64,000 bases of DNA from Vulcanococcus limneticus LL (GCF_002252705.1 NZ_NQLA01000005.1:1-64000); one strand, 5' to 3'; counted from the first letter of the stretch, positions 44,052-53,492 are shown. The notes: a model not told the origin generated them from the letters alone. A program made the numbers and translations.

Positions 44052-44936
44052 ATGCTCTCCATCTGGATCGGCGCCCTCGACCAGGGCCTGGCCTATGCCG
44101 GCCTCGCCCTCGGCGTGTATCTCACCCTACGGGTGCTCAACTTCGCCGACATCACCGTCGACGGCTCCTTCGCCCTCGGCGGGGGCAGCGCCGCCCTGCT
44201 GATCAGCCGCGACGTGGCCCCGCCCCTGGCCCTGCTGGCGGCCGTGGCCCTGGGGGCCCTGGCGGGCACCGTCACCGGCCTGATCCACACCCGCCTCGGG
44301 GTGAATGACCTGTTCGCCGGCATCCTCACCACCACCGGCCTCTACACCGTGACCCTGCGGCTGATGGGCCGCTCCAACATCCCGCTCACCGACCCGCCCC
44401 TGGCGATCCGCCACCTGCCCGATCTGGGCCTGGGCCCCGACGGCCAGTGGGCCCTGGCGCTGCTGTTGGTGGTGGCGGGCCTGATCGGCTTCCTGGCCCT
44501 GATGCTGGCCACCGACATGGGCCTGGCCCTGCGGGCCCTGGGCAACAACCCGGTGATGGCCCGTGCCAACGGCATCAGCACCGGCCGAGGCCTCACCGTT
44601 GGCATTGCCGCCGGCAATGGCCTGGTGGCCCTCGCCGGTGCCCTGGTGGCCCTTTACAACGGCTTCGCCGACTCGGCCATGGGCATCGGCTCGCTGATCC
44701 TCGGCCTCGGAGCCGTGATCGTCGGCGAGTCGGTGCTGCGGCCCCGCAGCGTGCCGATGGCCCTGCTGGCGGTGGTGGTGGGTTCGGTGCTGTTCCGGGC
44801 GATGATTGCCCTGGCCCTGCAGCTGGGCATGGAGCCGGTGGATCTCAAGCTGGCCACGGCCCTGCTGCTGCTGGCGGCCCTGGCCCTGGGCCGGGTGCGC
44901 ATCCCACGCCTCTCCGATCCCGGAGGCCGGCCATGA
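44052..44936 (+). CDS. ABC transporter permease (LivH/TrpY-like family)
   Basis: 294 residues with about eight hydrophobic helices. LRVLNFADITVDGSFALGGGSAAL and GVNDLFAGILTTTGLYTVTLRLMGRSN match the 'uncharacterised ABC transporter permease' family that includes the streptococcal tryptophan/tyrosine TrpY. Its end overlaps the ATPase gene by ATGA. Lying between ureF and ureG, it is read with the urease accessory genes. The substrate is unknown. Confidence 0.88.
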   Translation: MLSIWIGALDQGLAYAGLALGVYLTLRVLNFADITVDGSFALGGGSAALLISRDVAPPLALLAAVALGALAGTVTGLIHTRLGVNDLFAGILTTTGLYTVTLRLMGRSNIPLTDPPLAIRHLPDLGLGPDGQWALALLLVVAGLIGFLALMLATDMGLALRALGNNPVMARANGISTGRGLTVGIAAGNGLVALAGALVALYNGFADSAMGIGSLILGLGAVIVGESVLRPRSVPMALLAVVVGSVLFRAMIALALQLGMEPVDLKLATALLLLAALALGRVRIPRLSDPGGRP

Positions 44937-45739
44937 GCCTGCAGGTCCGTGATCTGCGCTGGGGTCACCCCCAACCCGGCGGCGGCTGGCGCCAGCTGTT
45001 CGACGGCTTCCAGCTCGCCTGCCCCACGGGCCAGTTCGTGGTGGTGATCGGCAGCAACGGCTGCGGCAAGTCGACGTTGCTCAATCTGATCGCCGGCAGC
45101 CTGCGGGCCGGCGGAGGCTCGGTTCAGTTGGATGGCCGGGACCTGGTTGGATGGCCGGACTATCGGCGGGCCCGAGTCATCGGGCGGGTGATGCAGAACC
45201 CGCTCGATGGCACGGCCCCCAGCCTGACCATCGCCGAGAACCTGCGGCTGGCCGAATGCCGTCGCAGCAGTGTGTTCGGTCGGCGCGGTCTGCTCGGCGG
45301 TCTGCACCCCAGCCGCGCCGATCGCCAGCGCTACAGGGCCCTGCTGCAGGAGCTGGGCCTGCCCCTGGCCGATCGGCTCGACACAGCGGTGGGCCAGCTC
45401 TCCGGCGGCCAGCGCCAGACCATCAGCCTGGTGATGGCGACCCTGGGGAAGCCGAGCCTGCTCCTGCTCGACGAGCACACCGCCGCCCTCGATCCCCGGG
45501 CCGAGGCCACCGTGATGGAGCTCACCGAGCGGCTGGTACGCCGGCTCGGCACCACCACCTTGATGGTGACCCACAGCCTCGAGCAGGCCCTGCGCTACGG
45601 CGACCGGCTGGTGATGCTGCAGGACGGCCAGCTGATCGGTGACTGGAGCGCCGCCGAGCGGCAACAGTTCACCCCGACCTCATTGCGGGCCCTCTACGGC
45701 AGCGCCACAGTTGGAGCTGGATCCTCCACCTCCCCATGA
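44933..45739 (+). CDS. ABC transporter ATPase (TrpZ-like)
   Basis: 268 residues with Walker A GSNGCGKST, an early MQNPLDGTAPSLTIAENLRLAE, signature LSGGQRQTISLVMATL, Walker B LLLLDEHTAALDPRAE (the catalytic Glu is followed by His, typical for this subfamily) and switch His in MVTHSLEQAL. It overlaps the permease and the binding-protein genes by 4 nt at each end. Confidence 0.9.
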   Translation: MSLQVRDLRWGHPQPGGGWRQLFDGFQLACPTGQFVVVIGSNGCGKSTLLNLIAGSLRAGGGSVQLDGRDLVGWPDYRRARVIGRVMQNPLDGTAPSLTIAENLRLAECRRSSVFGRRGLLGGLHPSRADRQRYRALLQELGLPLADRLDTAVGQLSGGQRQTISLVMATLGKPSLLLLDEHTAALDPRAEATVMELTERLVRRLGTTTLMVTHSLEQALRYGDRLVMLQDGQLIGDWSAAERQQFTPTSLRALYGSATVGAGSSTSP

Positions 45740-46749
45740 CCCTCGGCCGTCGCGAGTTTCTGGCCCTGATGGGGGCGGGTGCCGGCAGCAGCCTGCTGCT
45801 GGCCGCGTGCGGCAAGCTCGGCGGCGATCGCAGTGCCAAGGGCCCGGTGATCGGCATCCTGCAGATGGTGGATGCCCCGCCCCCCAACCAGACCCGCGAC
45901 GGGGTGATCGCGGCCCTGGCCGATGCCGGCTTCAAGGACGGCTCCACCGTGACCCTGATCCGCAAGGACGCCGCCGGCGAACTGCCCAACACCACCCTGG
46001 TGATGAAGCAGTTCCTAGGCGAGCCGGTGGACATGGTGGTGGCGGTGGGGACGCCGCCCCTGCAGGCAGCCATGAAGGTGATGCCCGCCTCGGTGCCCGT
46101 GATCTTCACGTACACCTCCAACCCCTGGGGCGCCGGCGCTGGCACGCCCCCCGGCGGCGTGGGCCAGCACAAGCCCAACGTGGTGGGCACCATCGGCACC
46201 AACCCGGTGGGCAAGGAGCTGGATCTGGCCCGGGCCGTGAACCCGGCCCTCAAGACCGTGGGCCTGATCTTCAACCCCGGCGAGCCCAACTCCGAATACG
46301 AAGCCAAGGTGCTGCGCCAAGAGGCCGCCAAGCGCGGCATCACGGTGGTGGAGCAGGCGGTGGCCAACTCCGGTGAGGTGCTGCAGGCGGCCCAGGCCCT
46401 GGCGGAGAAAAAGGTGGAGGCCTTCGTGAAGATCGGCGATTACGCCACGATCCAGGGCTTCGGCTCGATCGCCAAGGTAGGTCTGGAGAACAAGATCCCC
46501 GTGTATTCGGTGGATGCCGACGACATCAAGTTACCGGGCACCCTCGCAACAATCGGTTGGACCTATCACGCCGATGGCTATGCCGCCGGCAAGCTAGCGG
46601 TGCGGGTGCTGAAGGGCGAATCGCCCGCCAAGATCGCCTTCGAGCCCCTCACCAAGACCGACCTGCTGGTGAGCAAGACCACCGCTGCCGCCATTGGCGT
46701 GACCCTGCCGGAATCGCTGCTCAAGGAAGCCACCCAGGTGGTGGGCTAA
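45736..46749 (+). CDS. ABC transporter substrate-binding lipoprotein (TrpX-like)
   Basis: 337 residues. The signal has [21 protein letters not shown]: a twin-arginine-like start plus a lipobox Cys. The mature part is the ABC_sub_bind type: [47 protein letters not shown] and [14 protein letters not shown]. Relatives bind aromatic amino acids or unknown ligands. It ends only 2 nt before ureG. Confidence 0.9.
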   Translation: MTLGRREFLALMGAGAGSSLLLAACGKLGGDRSAKGPVIGILQMVDAPPPNQTRDGVIAALADAGFKDGSTVTLIRKDAAGELPNTTLVMKQFLGEPVDMVVAVGTPPLQAAMKVMPASVPVIFTYTSNPWGAGAGTPPGGVGQHKPNVVGTIGTNPVGKELDLARAVNPALKTVGLIFNPGEPNSEYEAKVLRQEAAKRGITVVEQAVANSGEVLQAAQALAEKKVEAFVKIGDYATIQGFGSIAKVGLENKIPVYSVDADDIKLPGTLATIGWTYHADGYAAGKLAVRVLKGESPAKIAFEPLTKTDLLVSKTTAAAIGVTLPESLLKEATQVVG

Positions 46750-46751
46750 CC

Positions 46752-47363
46752 GTGGCCAGCGGGGGCAGCCGGCTGCGGGTCGGGGTCGCCGGACCGGTGG
46801 GCTCGGGCAAGACGGCCCTGGTGGAGGCCCTCTGCCGGCGGCTGCGGGAGCGGCTGCAGCTGGCGGTGGTCACCAACGACATCTACACCCAGGAGGATGC
46901 CCAGTTCCTCACCCGCGCCGGCGCCCTGGAGCCGGAGCGCATTCGCGGCGTGGAGACGGGTGGCTGCCCCCACACGGCGATCCGTGAGGACTGCTCGATC
47001 AACCGGGCGGCGGTGGAGGAGCTGGAACGGGCCTTCCCGGGGCTGGATCTGGTGCTGGTGGAGAGCGGCGGCGACAACCTGGCCGCCAGCTTCAGCCCCG
47101 AGCTGGTGGACCTGTGCATCTACGTGATCGACGTGGCTGCCGGCGACAAGATCCCCCGCAAGGGCGGCCCCGGCATCACCCGCTCCGACCTGCTGGTGAT
47201 CAACAAGACCGACCTGGCTCCGCTGGTGGGCGCCAGCCTGGAGGTGATGGAGCACGACACCGAGCGCATGCGCGGCGGCCGCCCCTGGTGCTTCACCAAC
47301 CTGCGCAGTGGCGAGGGGCTGGAGCAGGTGGAGCGGTTTCTGCTGCAACAGCTGCCCGGCTGA
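46752..47363 (+). CDS. ureG: Urease accessory GTPase UreG
   Basis: 203 residues from a GTG start 2 nt after the preceding gene. [21 protein letters not shown] is the P-loop; [31 protein letters not shown] with the nickel-binding [18 protein letters not shown] and [15 protein letters not shown] follow. It powers nickel insertion into urease. The tight spacing places it in one operon with ureE, ureF and the ABC transporter. Confidence 0.96.
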   Translation: MASGGSRLRVGVAGPVGSGKTALVEALCRRLRERLQLAVVTNDIYTQEDAQFLTRAGALEPERIRGVETGGCPHTAIREDCSINRAAVEELERAFPGLDLVLVESGGDNLAASFSPELVDLCIYVIDVAAGDKIPRKGGPGITRSDLLVINKTDLAPLVGASLEVMEHDTERMRGGRPWCFTNLRSGEGLEQVERFLLQQLPG

Positions 47364-47529
47364 GCCTGTTCTGCCAAGGCCCTGAAGACACCAGAGCGTT
47401 GGGGGCCGCATACATCACTTTGCGCATCAGGATAGTGATCTTTGGAGGGCAGGTTGTTGTGTGCATGGCGACGAAAAGGGCTGCCCCAGAACCGCAAACT
47501 CACATCCACGCCTGGGCTTGGCTGGTTCT

Positions 47530-47571
47530 GTCTCATCGGATACATGAAAGGCCGGTCCCGGTCCTTAGGTT
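47530..47571 (+). promoter_or_regulatory. NtcA-activated promoter of urtA (strong candidate)
   Basis: GTC-TCATCGGA-TAC (47530-47543) matches GTA-N8-TAC with one mismatch. Exactly 22 nt later is TAGGTT (47566-47571), a perfect TAN3T -10. This is the standard NtcA class II geometry. The start of urtA is 49 nt beyond the -10. NtcA control of urt genes is established in other cyanobacteria. Confidence 0.7.
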
Positions 47572-47619
47572 CCGGCTGCCGTCAGCGTTGCGGCGCCCAT
47601 TCAAATTGAAAAGGGACCA

Positions 47620-48927
47620 ATGGTTCTGAATTTCCCGAGGCGACTGGTTGCCGGTCTCGCCGCAACCGCCGTCGGCGTGTCTCTGGCCTCCTGCGGTGGC
47701 GGTGGCGGCGGTGAATCCGGAGGCAAGTTCGACGGAGAAGTGAAGGTCGGCATCCTCCACTCCCTGAGCGGAACGATGGCCATTTCCGAAACGACCCTGA
47801 AGGAGGTCGAGGAGATGGCGATCAAGGAGATCAATGAAGCCGGTGGTGTCAAGGTCGGTGGCAAGTCCTACAAGATCGTGGCCGTCTCCGAAGATGGCGC
47901 CTCGGACTGGCCCACCTTCGCCGAGAAGGCCCAGAAGCTGATTGATTCCGACAAGGTCGCCGTGGTGTTCGGGGGCTGGACCTCCGCCAGCCGCAAGGCC
48001 ATGCTGCCGGTCTTTGAAGCGAAGAATCACATCCTCTTCTACCCGATTCAATACGAAGGTCAGGAGTGTTCCAGGAACATCTTCTATACCGGCGCCGTTC
48101 CCAACCAGCAGGCTGAGCCTGCCGTGGATTGGCTGATGAAGACCTTCGGCGACAAGCTGGGCAAGAAGGTCTACCTAGTTGGCTCCGACTACGTCTATCC
48201 GCGGACGGCCAACACGATCATCAAGGAGCAGATGAAGGCCCTTGGCGGCGAGACCGTCGGCGAGGACTACATCCCCCTCGGTAATACCGAGGTTGCTCCG
48301 ATCATTGCCAAGATCAAGAAGGCCTTCCCTGACGGCGGCATCATCATCAACACCCTGAACGGGGACTCCAACGTCGCCCTGTTCAAGCAGTTCAAGGCCG
48401 CCGGCATCGATCCGGCCAAGTACCCGATCATGTCCTTCTCCATCGCTGAGGAGGAGATCCGCCAGATCGGGCCTGAGTACACCACCGGCACCTACGCCGC
48501 CTGGAACTTCTTCATGAGCCTGGACACCCCAGCCTCCAAGAAGTTCACCGCAGACTTCCAGTCCATGTATGGCAAGGATCGGGTGACCGGTGACCCGGCC
48601 GAATCGGCCTACAACATGGTCTATCTCTGGAAGAACGCCGTTGAGAAGGCCGGCACCTTCGAGGATCTCGACAAGGTCCGTAAGGACATGATCGGCATCA
48701 CCTTTGCCGCTCCGCAGGGTGAGATCAAGATGTTCCCCAACCACCACACCTCCGAGCGGGTGCTGATCGGGGAAGCTGAGGCCACCGGCCAGTTCAAGAT
48801 CCTGGAGGACAGCAAGAAAGCCATTCCGCCGATCCCCTGGAACCAGTTTGTGCCCGACACCAAGGGCTACACCTGCGACTGGACCTTGAATCGGCCGGAT
48901 GCCGGCAAGTTCAAGATGGGCACCTGA
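47620..48927 (+). CDS. urtA: Urea ABC transporter substrate-binding protein UrtA
   Basis: 435 residues. A lipoprotein signal (LAATAVGVSLASC followed by Gly) precedes KVGILHSLSGTMAISETTLKEVEEMAI, a hallmark of UrtA. GGWTSASRKAMLPVFE, LFYPIQYEGQECSRNIFYTGAVPNQQ and FPNHHTSERVLIGEA are further family segments. It binds urea in the periplasm. It heads urtABCDE and is separated from urtB by 178 nt containing two hairpins. Confidence 0.96.
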   Translation: MVLNFPRRLVAGLAATAVGVSLASCGGGGGGESGGKFDGEVKVGILHSLSGTMAISETTLKEVEEMAIKEINEAGGVKVGGKSYKIVAVSEDGASDWPTFAEKAQKLIDSDKVAVVFGGWTSASRKAMLPVFEAKNHILFYPIQYEGQECSRNIFYTGAVPNQQAEPAVDWLMKTFGDKLGKKVYLVGSDYVYPRTANTIIKEQMKALGGETVGEDYIPLGNTEVAPIIAKIKKAFPDGGIIINTLNGDSNVALFKQFKAAGIDPAKYPIMSFSIAEEEIRQIGPEYTTGTYAAWNFFMSLDTPASKKFTADFQSMYGKDRVTGDPAESAYNMVYLWKNAVEKAGTFEDLDKVRKDMIGITFAAPQGEIKMFPNHHTSERVLIGEAEATGQFKILEDSKKAIPPIPWNQFVPDTKGYTCDWTLNRPDAGKFKMGT

Positions 48928-48943
48928 TCGCCGTCCCAACCGC

Positions 48944-48977
48944 TGGTCCGATCCCGGGGTTACCCGAGATCGGACCA
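48944..48977 (+). promoter_or_regulatory. First intercistronic hairpin after urtA
   Basis: Arms TGGTCCGATC (48944-48953) and GATCGGACCA (48968-48977) are perfectly complementary. Inside, CGGG pairs with CCCG around a GTTA loop, with one C/A mismatch between the two helices. It begins 16 nt after the urtA stop and has no T-run. Confidence 0.7.
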
Positions 48978-49010
48978 CCCCGCCGTCCCTCTGGACCTGT
49001 CACCGGCCTC

Positions 49011-49036
49011 GCCCCGCCGCCTTCAGGCGGCGGGGC
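49011..49036 (+). promoter_or_regulatory. Second intercistronic hairpin before urtB
   Basis: A perfect 11-bp GC-only stem (GCCCCGCCGCC and GGCGGCGGGGC) with a TTCA loop, 69 nt before the urtB start. No T-run follows, so partial attenuation or 3'-end protection of urtA mRNA is more likely than full termination. Confidence 0.75.
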
Positions 49037-49105
49037 GGCCCTGTCACCTTCCCCCTCGGGCTGGAGCTGCTCCGGTCCTGAGAACGTCGCTAGCGCTTTC
49101 CACCC

Positions 49106-50263
49106 GTGGAACTTTTCTTTTCCCAGATTCTCGATGGACTCAGCATCGGCTCCGTGCTGTTGCTGGCCGCCACGGGGCTGTCGATCGTCTTCGGTCTGAT
49201 GGGTGTGATCAACCTTGCCCATGGCGAGTTGATGATGCTGGGTGCCTACGTGACCTTCGTCGTCCAGTCCCTGTTCAAGCCCATGGGGGGGGTGATCTTC
49301 GAGCTCTACTTCCCCGTGGCACTGGTGCTCTCCTTCATCGTGACTGCCCTGGTGGGGGTCTTGCTGGAGCGAACCCTGATCCGCCAGCTCTATGGACGAC
49401 CCTTGGAGACCCTGCTGGCCACCTGGGGGGTCAGCCTGATCCTGATCCAGCTGGTGCGCAGCATCTCCAGCGCCATGCTGATGGGGATCCTGATCGCCGT
49501 CGCCCTCGGCTTTCTGGGAACACGTCTGTTGCGCCTCAAGATCGGCGACAAGCCTTTCTTTCCCTATCTCTATGGCGTCACCTGGGCCATTGCCGGCGTG
49601 ATCGGCCTGGTCAGTGTCAACGCCCTCTCGGCGATCAGGCCCCTCGCGAGCGCCTGGTTCGGACCGCGCAACATTGACGTCACCGCTCCGAAATGGCTGC
49701 AGGGCAGCTGGGGCAAGATCGGCGGCATTGAACTGCCCGGCATCCGCATCTTCATCATCCTCCTCTCCATCGTGCTGCTGCTGGCGATGGTCTGGTTCCT
49801 GACCAAGAGCGCCTGGGGGCTCCGCATCCGTGCCGTCACCCAGAACCGTCAGATGAGCAACTGCCTGGGCATTCCCACCGATCGGGTTGACAGCATCACC
49901 TTCGGTATTGGCTCCGGGCTGGCTGGGGTGGCTGGATGCGCCATCACGTTGCTTGGTTCCGTTGGGCCCAACCTGGGGGCGGCCTACATCGTGTCCTGCT
50001 TCATGGTGATCGTGCTGGGAGGTGTGGGCAATCTGCTTGGCACAATTCTCGCCTCGCTGATCCTCGGCATCATCCAATCCGTTGTGGGATCGGGGTCTCT
50101 GCTGATCGTATTCCCGAACCTGCCTCCGGCTGCCAAGGGTGTGGTCGAGTTCTTCGCCACCACCAGCATGTCCCTGGTGTTGGTGTTCATCTTCATTATC
50201 GCCTTCCTGCAGTTCCGTCCAAACGGCATGTTCCCGCAAAAGGGACGTTCCGTCGAAGCCTGA
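49106..50263 (+). CDS. urtB: Urea ABC transporter permease UrtB
   Basis: 385 residues from a GTG start. A LivH-type permease with QILDGLSIGSVLLLAATGLSIVFGLMGVINLAHGEL, typical of UrtB, then several helices and the ATPase-contact region TQNRQMSNCLGIPTDRVDS. It ends shortly after FRPNGMFPQKGRSVEA. It lies 60 nt before urtC. Confidence 0.95.
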   Translation: MELFFSQILDGLSIGSVLLLAATGLSIVFGLMGVINLAHGELMMLGAYVTFVVQSLFKPMGGVIFELYFPVALVLSFIVTALVGVLLERTLIRQLYGRPLETLLATWGVSLILIQLVRSISSAMLMGILIAVALGFLGTRLLRLKIGDKPFFPYLYGVTWAIAGVIGLVSVNALSAIRPLASAWFGPRNIDVTAPKWLQGSWGKIGGIELPGIRIFIILLSIVLLLAMVWFLTKSAWGLRIRAVTQNRQMSNCLGIPTDRVDSITFGIGSGLAGVAGCAITLLGSVGPNLGAAYIVSCFMVIVLGGVGNLLGTILASLILGIIQSVVGSGSLLIVFPNLPPAAKGVVEFFATTSMSLVLVFIFIIAFLQFRPNGMFPQKGRSVEA

Positions 50264-50323
50264 TAGCGCCCGCGCCGATCCCCCTGACCGCGACCGTTCT
50301 CCTCCAACTCTGGAGCTCCAGCC

Positions 50324-51439
50324 TTGAAACTCGTTCAACGCCTCGTTCCCTGGATCCTGCTGGCGATCGCCCTGTTCATCCTGCCGGCGATCCTGGATGA
50401 CTTCCGACTCAACCTGTTCGGTCGCTATTTCGCCCTGGCCATCACGGCCCTGGCCATTGACCTGATCTGGGGCTACACCGGTCTTCTCAGTCTGGGACAG
50501 GGAATCTTCTTCTCCCTGGGCGGTTATGCGGTGGCCATGAACCTGATGCTCAACACCAAGAGCGAGGCAGGTGGCAATGGCATACCCAAGTTCTTCGAGA
50601 ACTACGGCGTTGAACAGCTGCCCTTCTTCTGGCAGCCCTTCTGGTCGCCCACCTTCACCCTGATTGCCCTGTGGCTGATTCCGGCGATCGTAGCCGGTCT
50701 GGTGGGTTACCTGATCTTCAGGAACCGCATCAAGGGCGTGTACTTCTCGATCATCACCCAAGCGGCGTTGATGGTCTTCTATCACTTCTTCAACGGCCAA
50801 CAGAAGCTGATCAATGGTACCAACGGTCTAAAGACCAGTACCACCGAACTCTTTGGCATGTTGGTGGGCTCTCCTGACATGCAGCTCTGGCTTTACCGCC
50901 TTACCGTGGTATTGCTTCCAGTGGCCTATCTGATCTGCCGTTACTTCACCAGCGGTCGTTTCGGAGATGCCCTGATCGCCATACGCGATGATGAGCAGCG
51001 CCTTCGCTTCACCGGTTTCAACCCCGTTCCCTTCAAGACAATCGTCTTCCTGGTGGCGGGTGCCCTCTGCGGCGTTTCGGGTGCCCTCTACACCGTGCAG
51101 ACCGGCATCGTCTCGCCCCAGTTCATGTCCATCTCCAACTCGATTGAGATGGTGATCTGGGTGGCTGTGGGCGGTCGCGGCACCCTGGTGGGACCGATCA
51201 TCGGCGCGACCCTCGTCAACTACCTGCGCAGTCTGGTCAGCGAGGCCTTGCCCGAACTCTGGCTCTTTGTTCAGGGGGCCCTGTTCATCTTCGTTGTTGT
51301 GCTGATGCCGGACGGCATCTACGGCTGGTTCAAGAATGGCGGGTTCCGTACCCTACTGGCCGCGTTTGGCATCGCGCCAAAGGCCCGCACTTATCCCAAG
51401 CTGGATGAAAATGCAACAGCATTGGAGGAGCTCTCCTGA
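50324..51439 (+). CDS. urtC: Urea ABC transporter permease UrtC
   Basis: 371 residues, LivM-type permease. FGRYFALAITALAIDLIWGYTGLLSLGQGIFFSLGGYA is characteristic. The ATPase loop is IAIRDDEQRLRFTGFNP. The start is a TTG preceded by GGAG at a normal distance; no ATG lies near the conserved N-terminus. It works with UrtB as the membrane channel. Confidence 0.94.
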   Translation: MKLVQRLVPWILLAIALFILPAILDDFRLNLFGRYFALAITALAIDLIWGYTGLLSLGQGIFFSLGGYAVAMNLMLNTKSEAGGNGIPKFFENYGVEQLPFFWQPFWSPTFTLIALWLIPAIVAGLVGYLIFRNRIKGVYFSIITQAALMVFYHFFNGQQKLINGTNGLKTSTTELFGMLVGSPDMQLWLYRLTVVLLPVAYLICRYFTSGRFGDALIAIRDDEQRLRFTGFNPVPFKTIVFLVAGALCGVSGALYTVQTGIVSPQFMSISNSIEMVIWVAVGGRGTLVGPIIGATLVNYLRSLVSEALPELWLFVQGALFIFVVVLMPDGIYGWFKNGGFRTLLAAFGIAPKARTYPKLDENATALEELS

Positions 51440-51538
51440 TCATTGTCCGCATCGGTGCCAGGCACCTCGCTCGATGCGCCTCCAGTTCTGTCCTCAGCTT
51501 TCCTCTGTTCCGTTCGCCTCTTCAGTCGGTCCGAGCCC

Positions 51539-52285
51539 ATGACTCAACCCCTGCTTGAACTCCACGACGTGAGTGTAAGCTTTGATGGCTTCTATGCGCT
51601 CACCGACCTCAGTCTGACCCTAAACAAGGGCGAGCTCAAATCCATCATTGGTCCCAATGGTGCCGGCAAGACCACGTTTCTGGATGTGATCACCGGCAAG
51701 GTGCGCCCCACGAAGGGAACGGTCACTTTTCGAGGCAAGTCCTTGGTAGGACTGTCCGAGCAGCGGATCTCCAGGGAAGGCATCGGGCGTAAGTTCCAGA
51801 CCCCTCGGGTGTTCGAGAACCTGACCGTGCTGCGCAACCTGGAACTGGCCGTTTCGCCCCACAAAAGTGCCTTCAACCTCCTCATCGACAAGCTACCTAC
51901 ATCGGCCAAGGATGAAGTTCAGCGGCTGATGCACTACGTCGGCCTGGCGCCCTTCGCCACCACCCGTGCCGGCTCCCTCTCCCATGGCCAGAAGCAGTGG
52001 CTGGCCATCGCCACCCTGGTAGCCCAGGCGCCCGAGGTGTTGTTGCTGGATGAGCCTGTGGCAGGTCTCACCGATGAGGAGACGGTGCGCACTGCCGAGC
52101 TGATCAAATCCCTGGCGGGCGATCACACCGTGGTGGTGATCGAGCACGACATGGAATTCATCCGCGACCTGAACGCCCCTGTAACGGTTCTGCACCAGGG
52201 CCAATTATTGACTGAAGGCCCGCTGGAGCAGGTCAAGGCCGATCCGCGGGTGATTGAGGTGTATCTGGGCCAGAGCGACGACTAG
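51539..52285 (+). CDS. urtD: Urea ABC transporter ATPase UrtD
   Basis: 248 residues, LivG-type. Walker A GPNGAGKTTFLDVITGK, the signature SLSHGQKQWLAIATLV (with the SH-for-GG change seen in UrtD) and Walker B VLLLDEPVAGLTDEE are present. The ATG at 51539 (MTQPLLELHDVSVSF) is chosen; upstream in-frame codons to 51443 carry no similarity. Confidence 0.95.
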   Translation: MTQPLLELHDVSVSFDGFYALTDLSLTLNKGELKSIIGPNGAGKTTFLDVITGKVRPTKGTVTFRGKSLVGLSEQRISREGIGRKFQTPRVFENLTVLRNLELAVSPHKSAFNLLIDKLPTSAKDEVQRLMHYVGLAPFATTRAGSLSHGQKQWLAIATLVAQAPEVLLLDEPVAGLTDEETVRTAELIKSLAGDHTVVVIEHDMEFIRDLNAPVTVLHQGQLLTEGPLEQVKADPRVIEVYLGQSDD

Positions 52286-52362
52286 TGCGCTGACCCCGCA
52301 GGATTTGCCGCATTCCTTCCCTACTGTCTGCTCATTTTCGCCTTTCCTTTGGACCCATCGCC

Positions 52363-53079
52363 ATGAGCCTCCAGCCGATCCTGCAGGTCTCCGACCTGAA
52401 CGTCTATTACGGCGAGAGTCATATCCTGCGCAACGTGGATCTCTCGATCCCAGAAGGGCAGATGGTCTGCCTGATTGGCCGCAATGGTGTCGGCAAGACA
52501 ACCTTTCTCAAGACCATCATCGGGTTGCTGCAGCAGCGCTCAGGCACTGTTCAATACGGCGACAAACAGCTCAAGACGGAACCGCCCTACCGTCGGGCCC
52601 GCTCTGGCATTGGCTACGTTTCCCAGGGGCGCGACATCATCCCCCAGGTCACGGTCCGCGAAAATCTGCTGCTTGGTATGGAGGCCCTGCCGGGAGGCCT
52701 CGGCAGGAATCGGCACATCGACCCGTTGGTCTTTGATCTCTTCCCCATCCTGGAGAAGTTTCTGAACCGCAAAGGCGGTGACCTGAGCGGGGGCCAGCAG
52801 CAACAGCTGGCCATCGCACGGGCCCTGCTTGGCAAGCCGAAGCTGCTGCTGCTCGATGAACCCACCGAGGGAATCCAGCCCTCGATCATCCTCGACATTG
52901 AGCATGCCGTGCAGCGAATCATGAAGGAGACGGGCATCAGTGTGTTGCTGGTGGAGCAGCATCTGCACTTTGTACGCCAGTCGAATTTCTACTACGCTAT
53001 GCAGCGTGGTGGCATCGTTTCCAGTGGCCCGACCGAGCAGCTCTCAGATGCCATCGTCCAGGAATTCCTTACGGTCTGA
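52363..53079 (+). CDS. urtE: Urea ABC transporter ATPase UrtE
   Basis: 238 residues, LivF-type. Walker A GRNGVGKTTFLKTIIGLL, signature LSGGQQQQLAIARALL and Walker B LLLLDEPTEGIQPSI (the EGIQPS variant typical of UrtE). YYGESHILRNVDL opens the domain. It is last in urtABCDE and is convergent with fmdB. Confidence 0.95.
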   Translation: MSLQPILQVSDLNVYYGESHILRNVDLSIPEGQMVCLIGRNGVGKTTFLKTIIGLLQQRSGTVQYGDKQLKTEPPYRRARSGIGYVSQGRDIIPQVTVRENLLLGMEALPGGLGRNRHIDPLVFDLFPILEKFLNRKGGDLSGGQQQQLAIARALLGKPKLLLLDEPTEGIQPSIILDIEHAVQRIMKETGISVLLVEQHLHFVRQSNFYYAMQRGGIVSSGPTEQLSDAIVQEFLTV

Positions 53080-53098
53080 CTCCCGCTCACCATCAGAC

Positions 53099-53141
53099 AA
53101 GCCCTGCAGGCCTGGACTCGCGTCCTCGGTCAGCAGGGCTT
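53099..53141. terminator. Hairpin after urtE
   Basis: AAGCCCTGC (53099-53107) pairs with GCAGGGCTT (53133-53141) around a 25-nt loop, 20 nt after the urtE stop and 37 nt beyond the convergent fmdB end. It lacks a T-run; a terminator role is tentative. Confidence 0.4.
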
Positions 53142-53177
53142 CTGGTCGTGTGGGTCGTGGGACGACCTGTCCCTGGA

Positions 53178-53456
53178 TCAGCAGCCCCGGTTGAGCATCC
53201 AGGGCCTGGTATCACTGGCCCGCAGCCGAGGCTTGGTGCCAGTCTCGCTGCCGGGGTTCTCCTTGCGGACCAGGCGTGGCTCAGCGACTTCGCGCTTCAG
53301 ACGCAGAGGACCTGTGAGAGTCATTGGCGGGTGGTACAGGCGGCTGCCCTGGGCGCCGCACTGGGGACAGTCCGTGTCGGTCTGACGTTCCGCAATGCTG
53401 CGCCAGACCTCATAGGTGTCGCATCCTTGCGGGCACCGGAATTCGTAGACAGGCAT
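53178..53456 (-). CDS. fmdB: FmdB-family zinc-ribbon protein
   Basis: 92 residues. MPVYEFRCPQGCDTYEVWRSI is the FmdB start. The first knuckle is C-x3-C here (CPQGC) where C-x2-C is usual; the second is CPQC. The tail is basic and unstructured. FmdB accompanies formamidase genes and was described as a regulator in methylotrophs. It lies 126 nt downstream of fmdA on the same strand. Confidence 0.85.
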   Translation of the reverse strand: MPVYEFRCPQGCDTYEVWRSIAERQTDTDCPQCGAQGSRLYHPPMTLTGPLRLKREVAEPRLVRKENPGSETGTKPRLRASDTRPWMLNRGC

Positions 53457-53492
53457 CGAGGCAGGGGTGGGAATCGGGGGATCACAGAAGCA

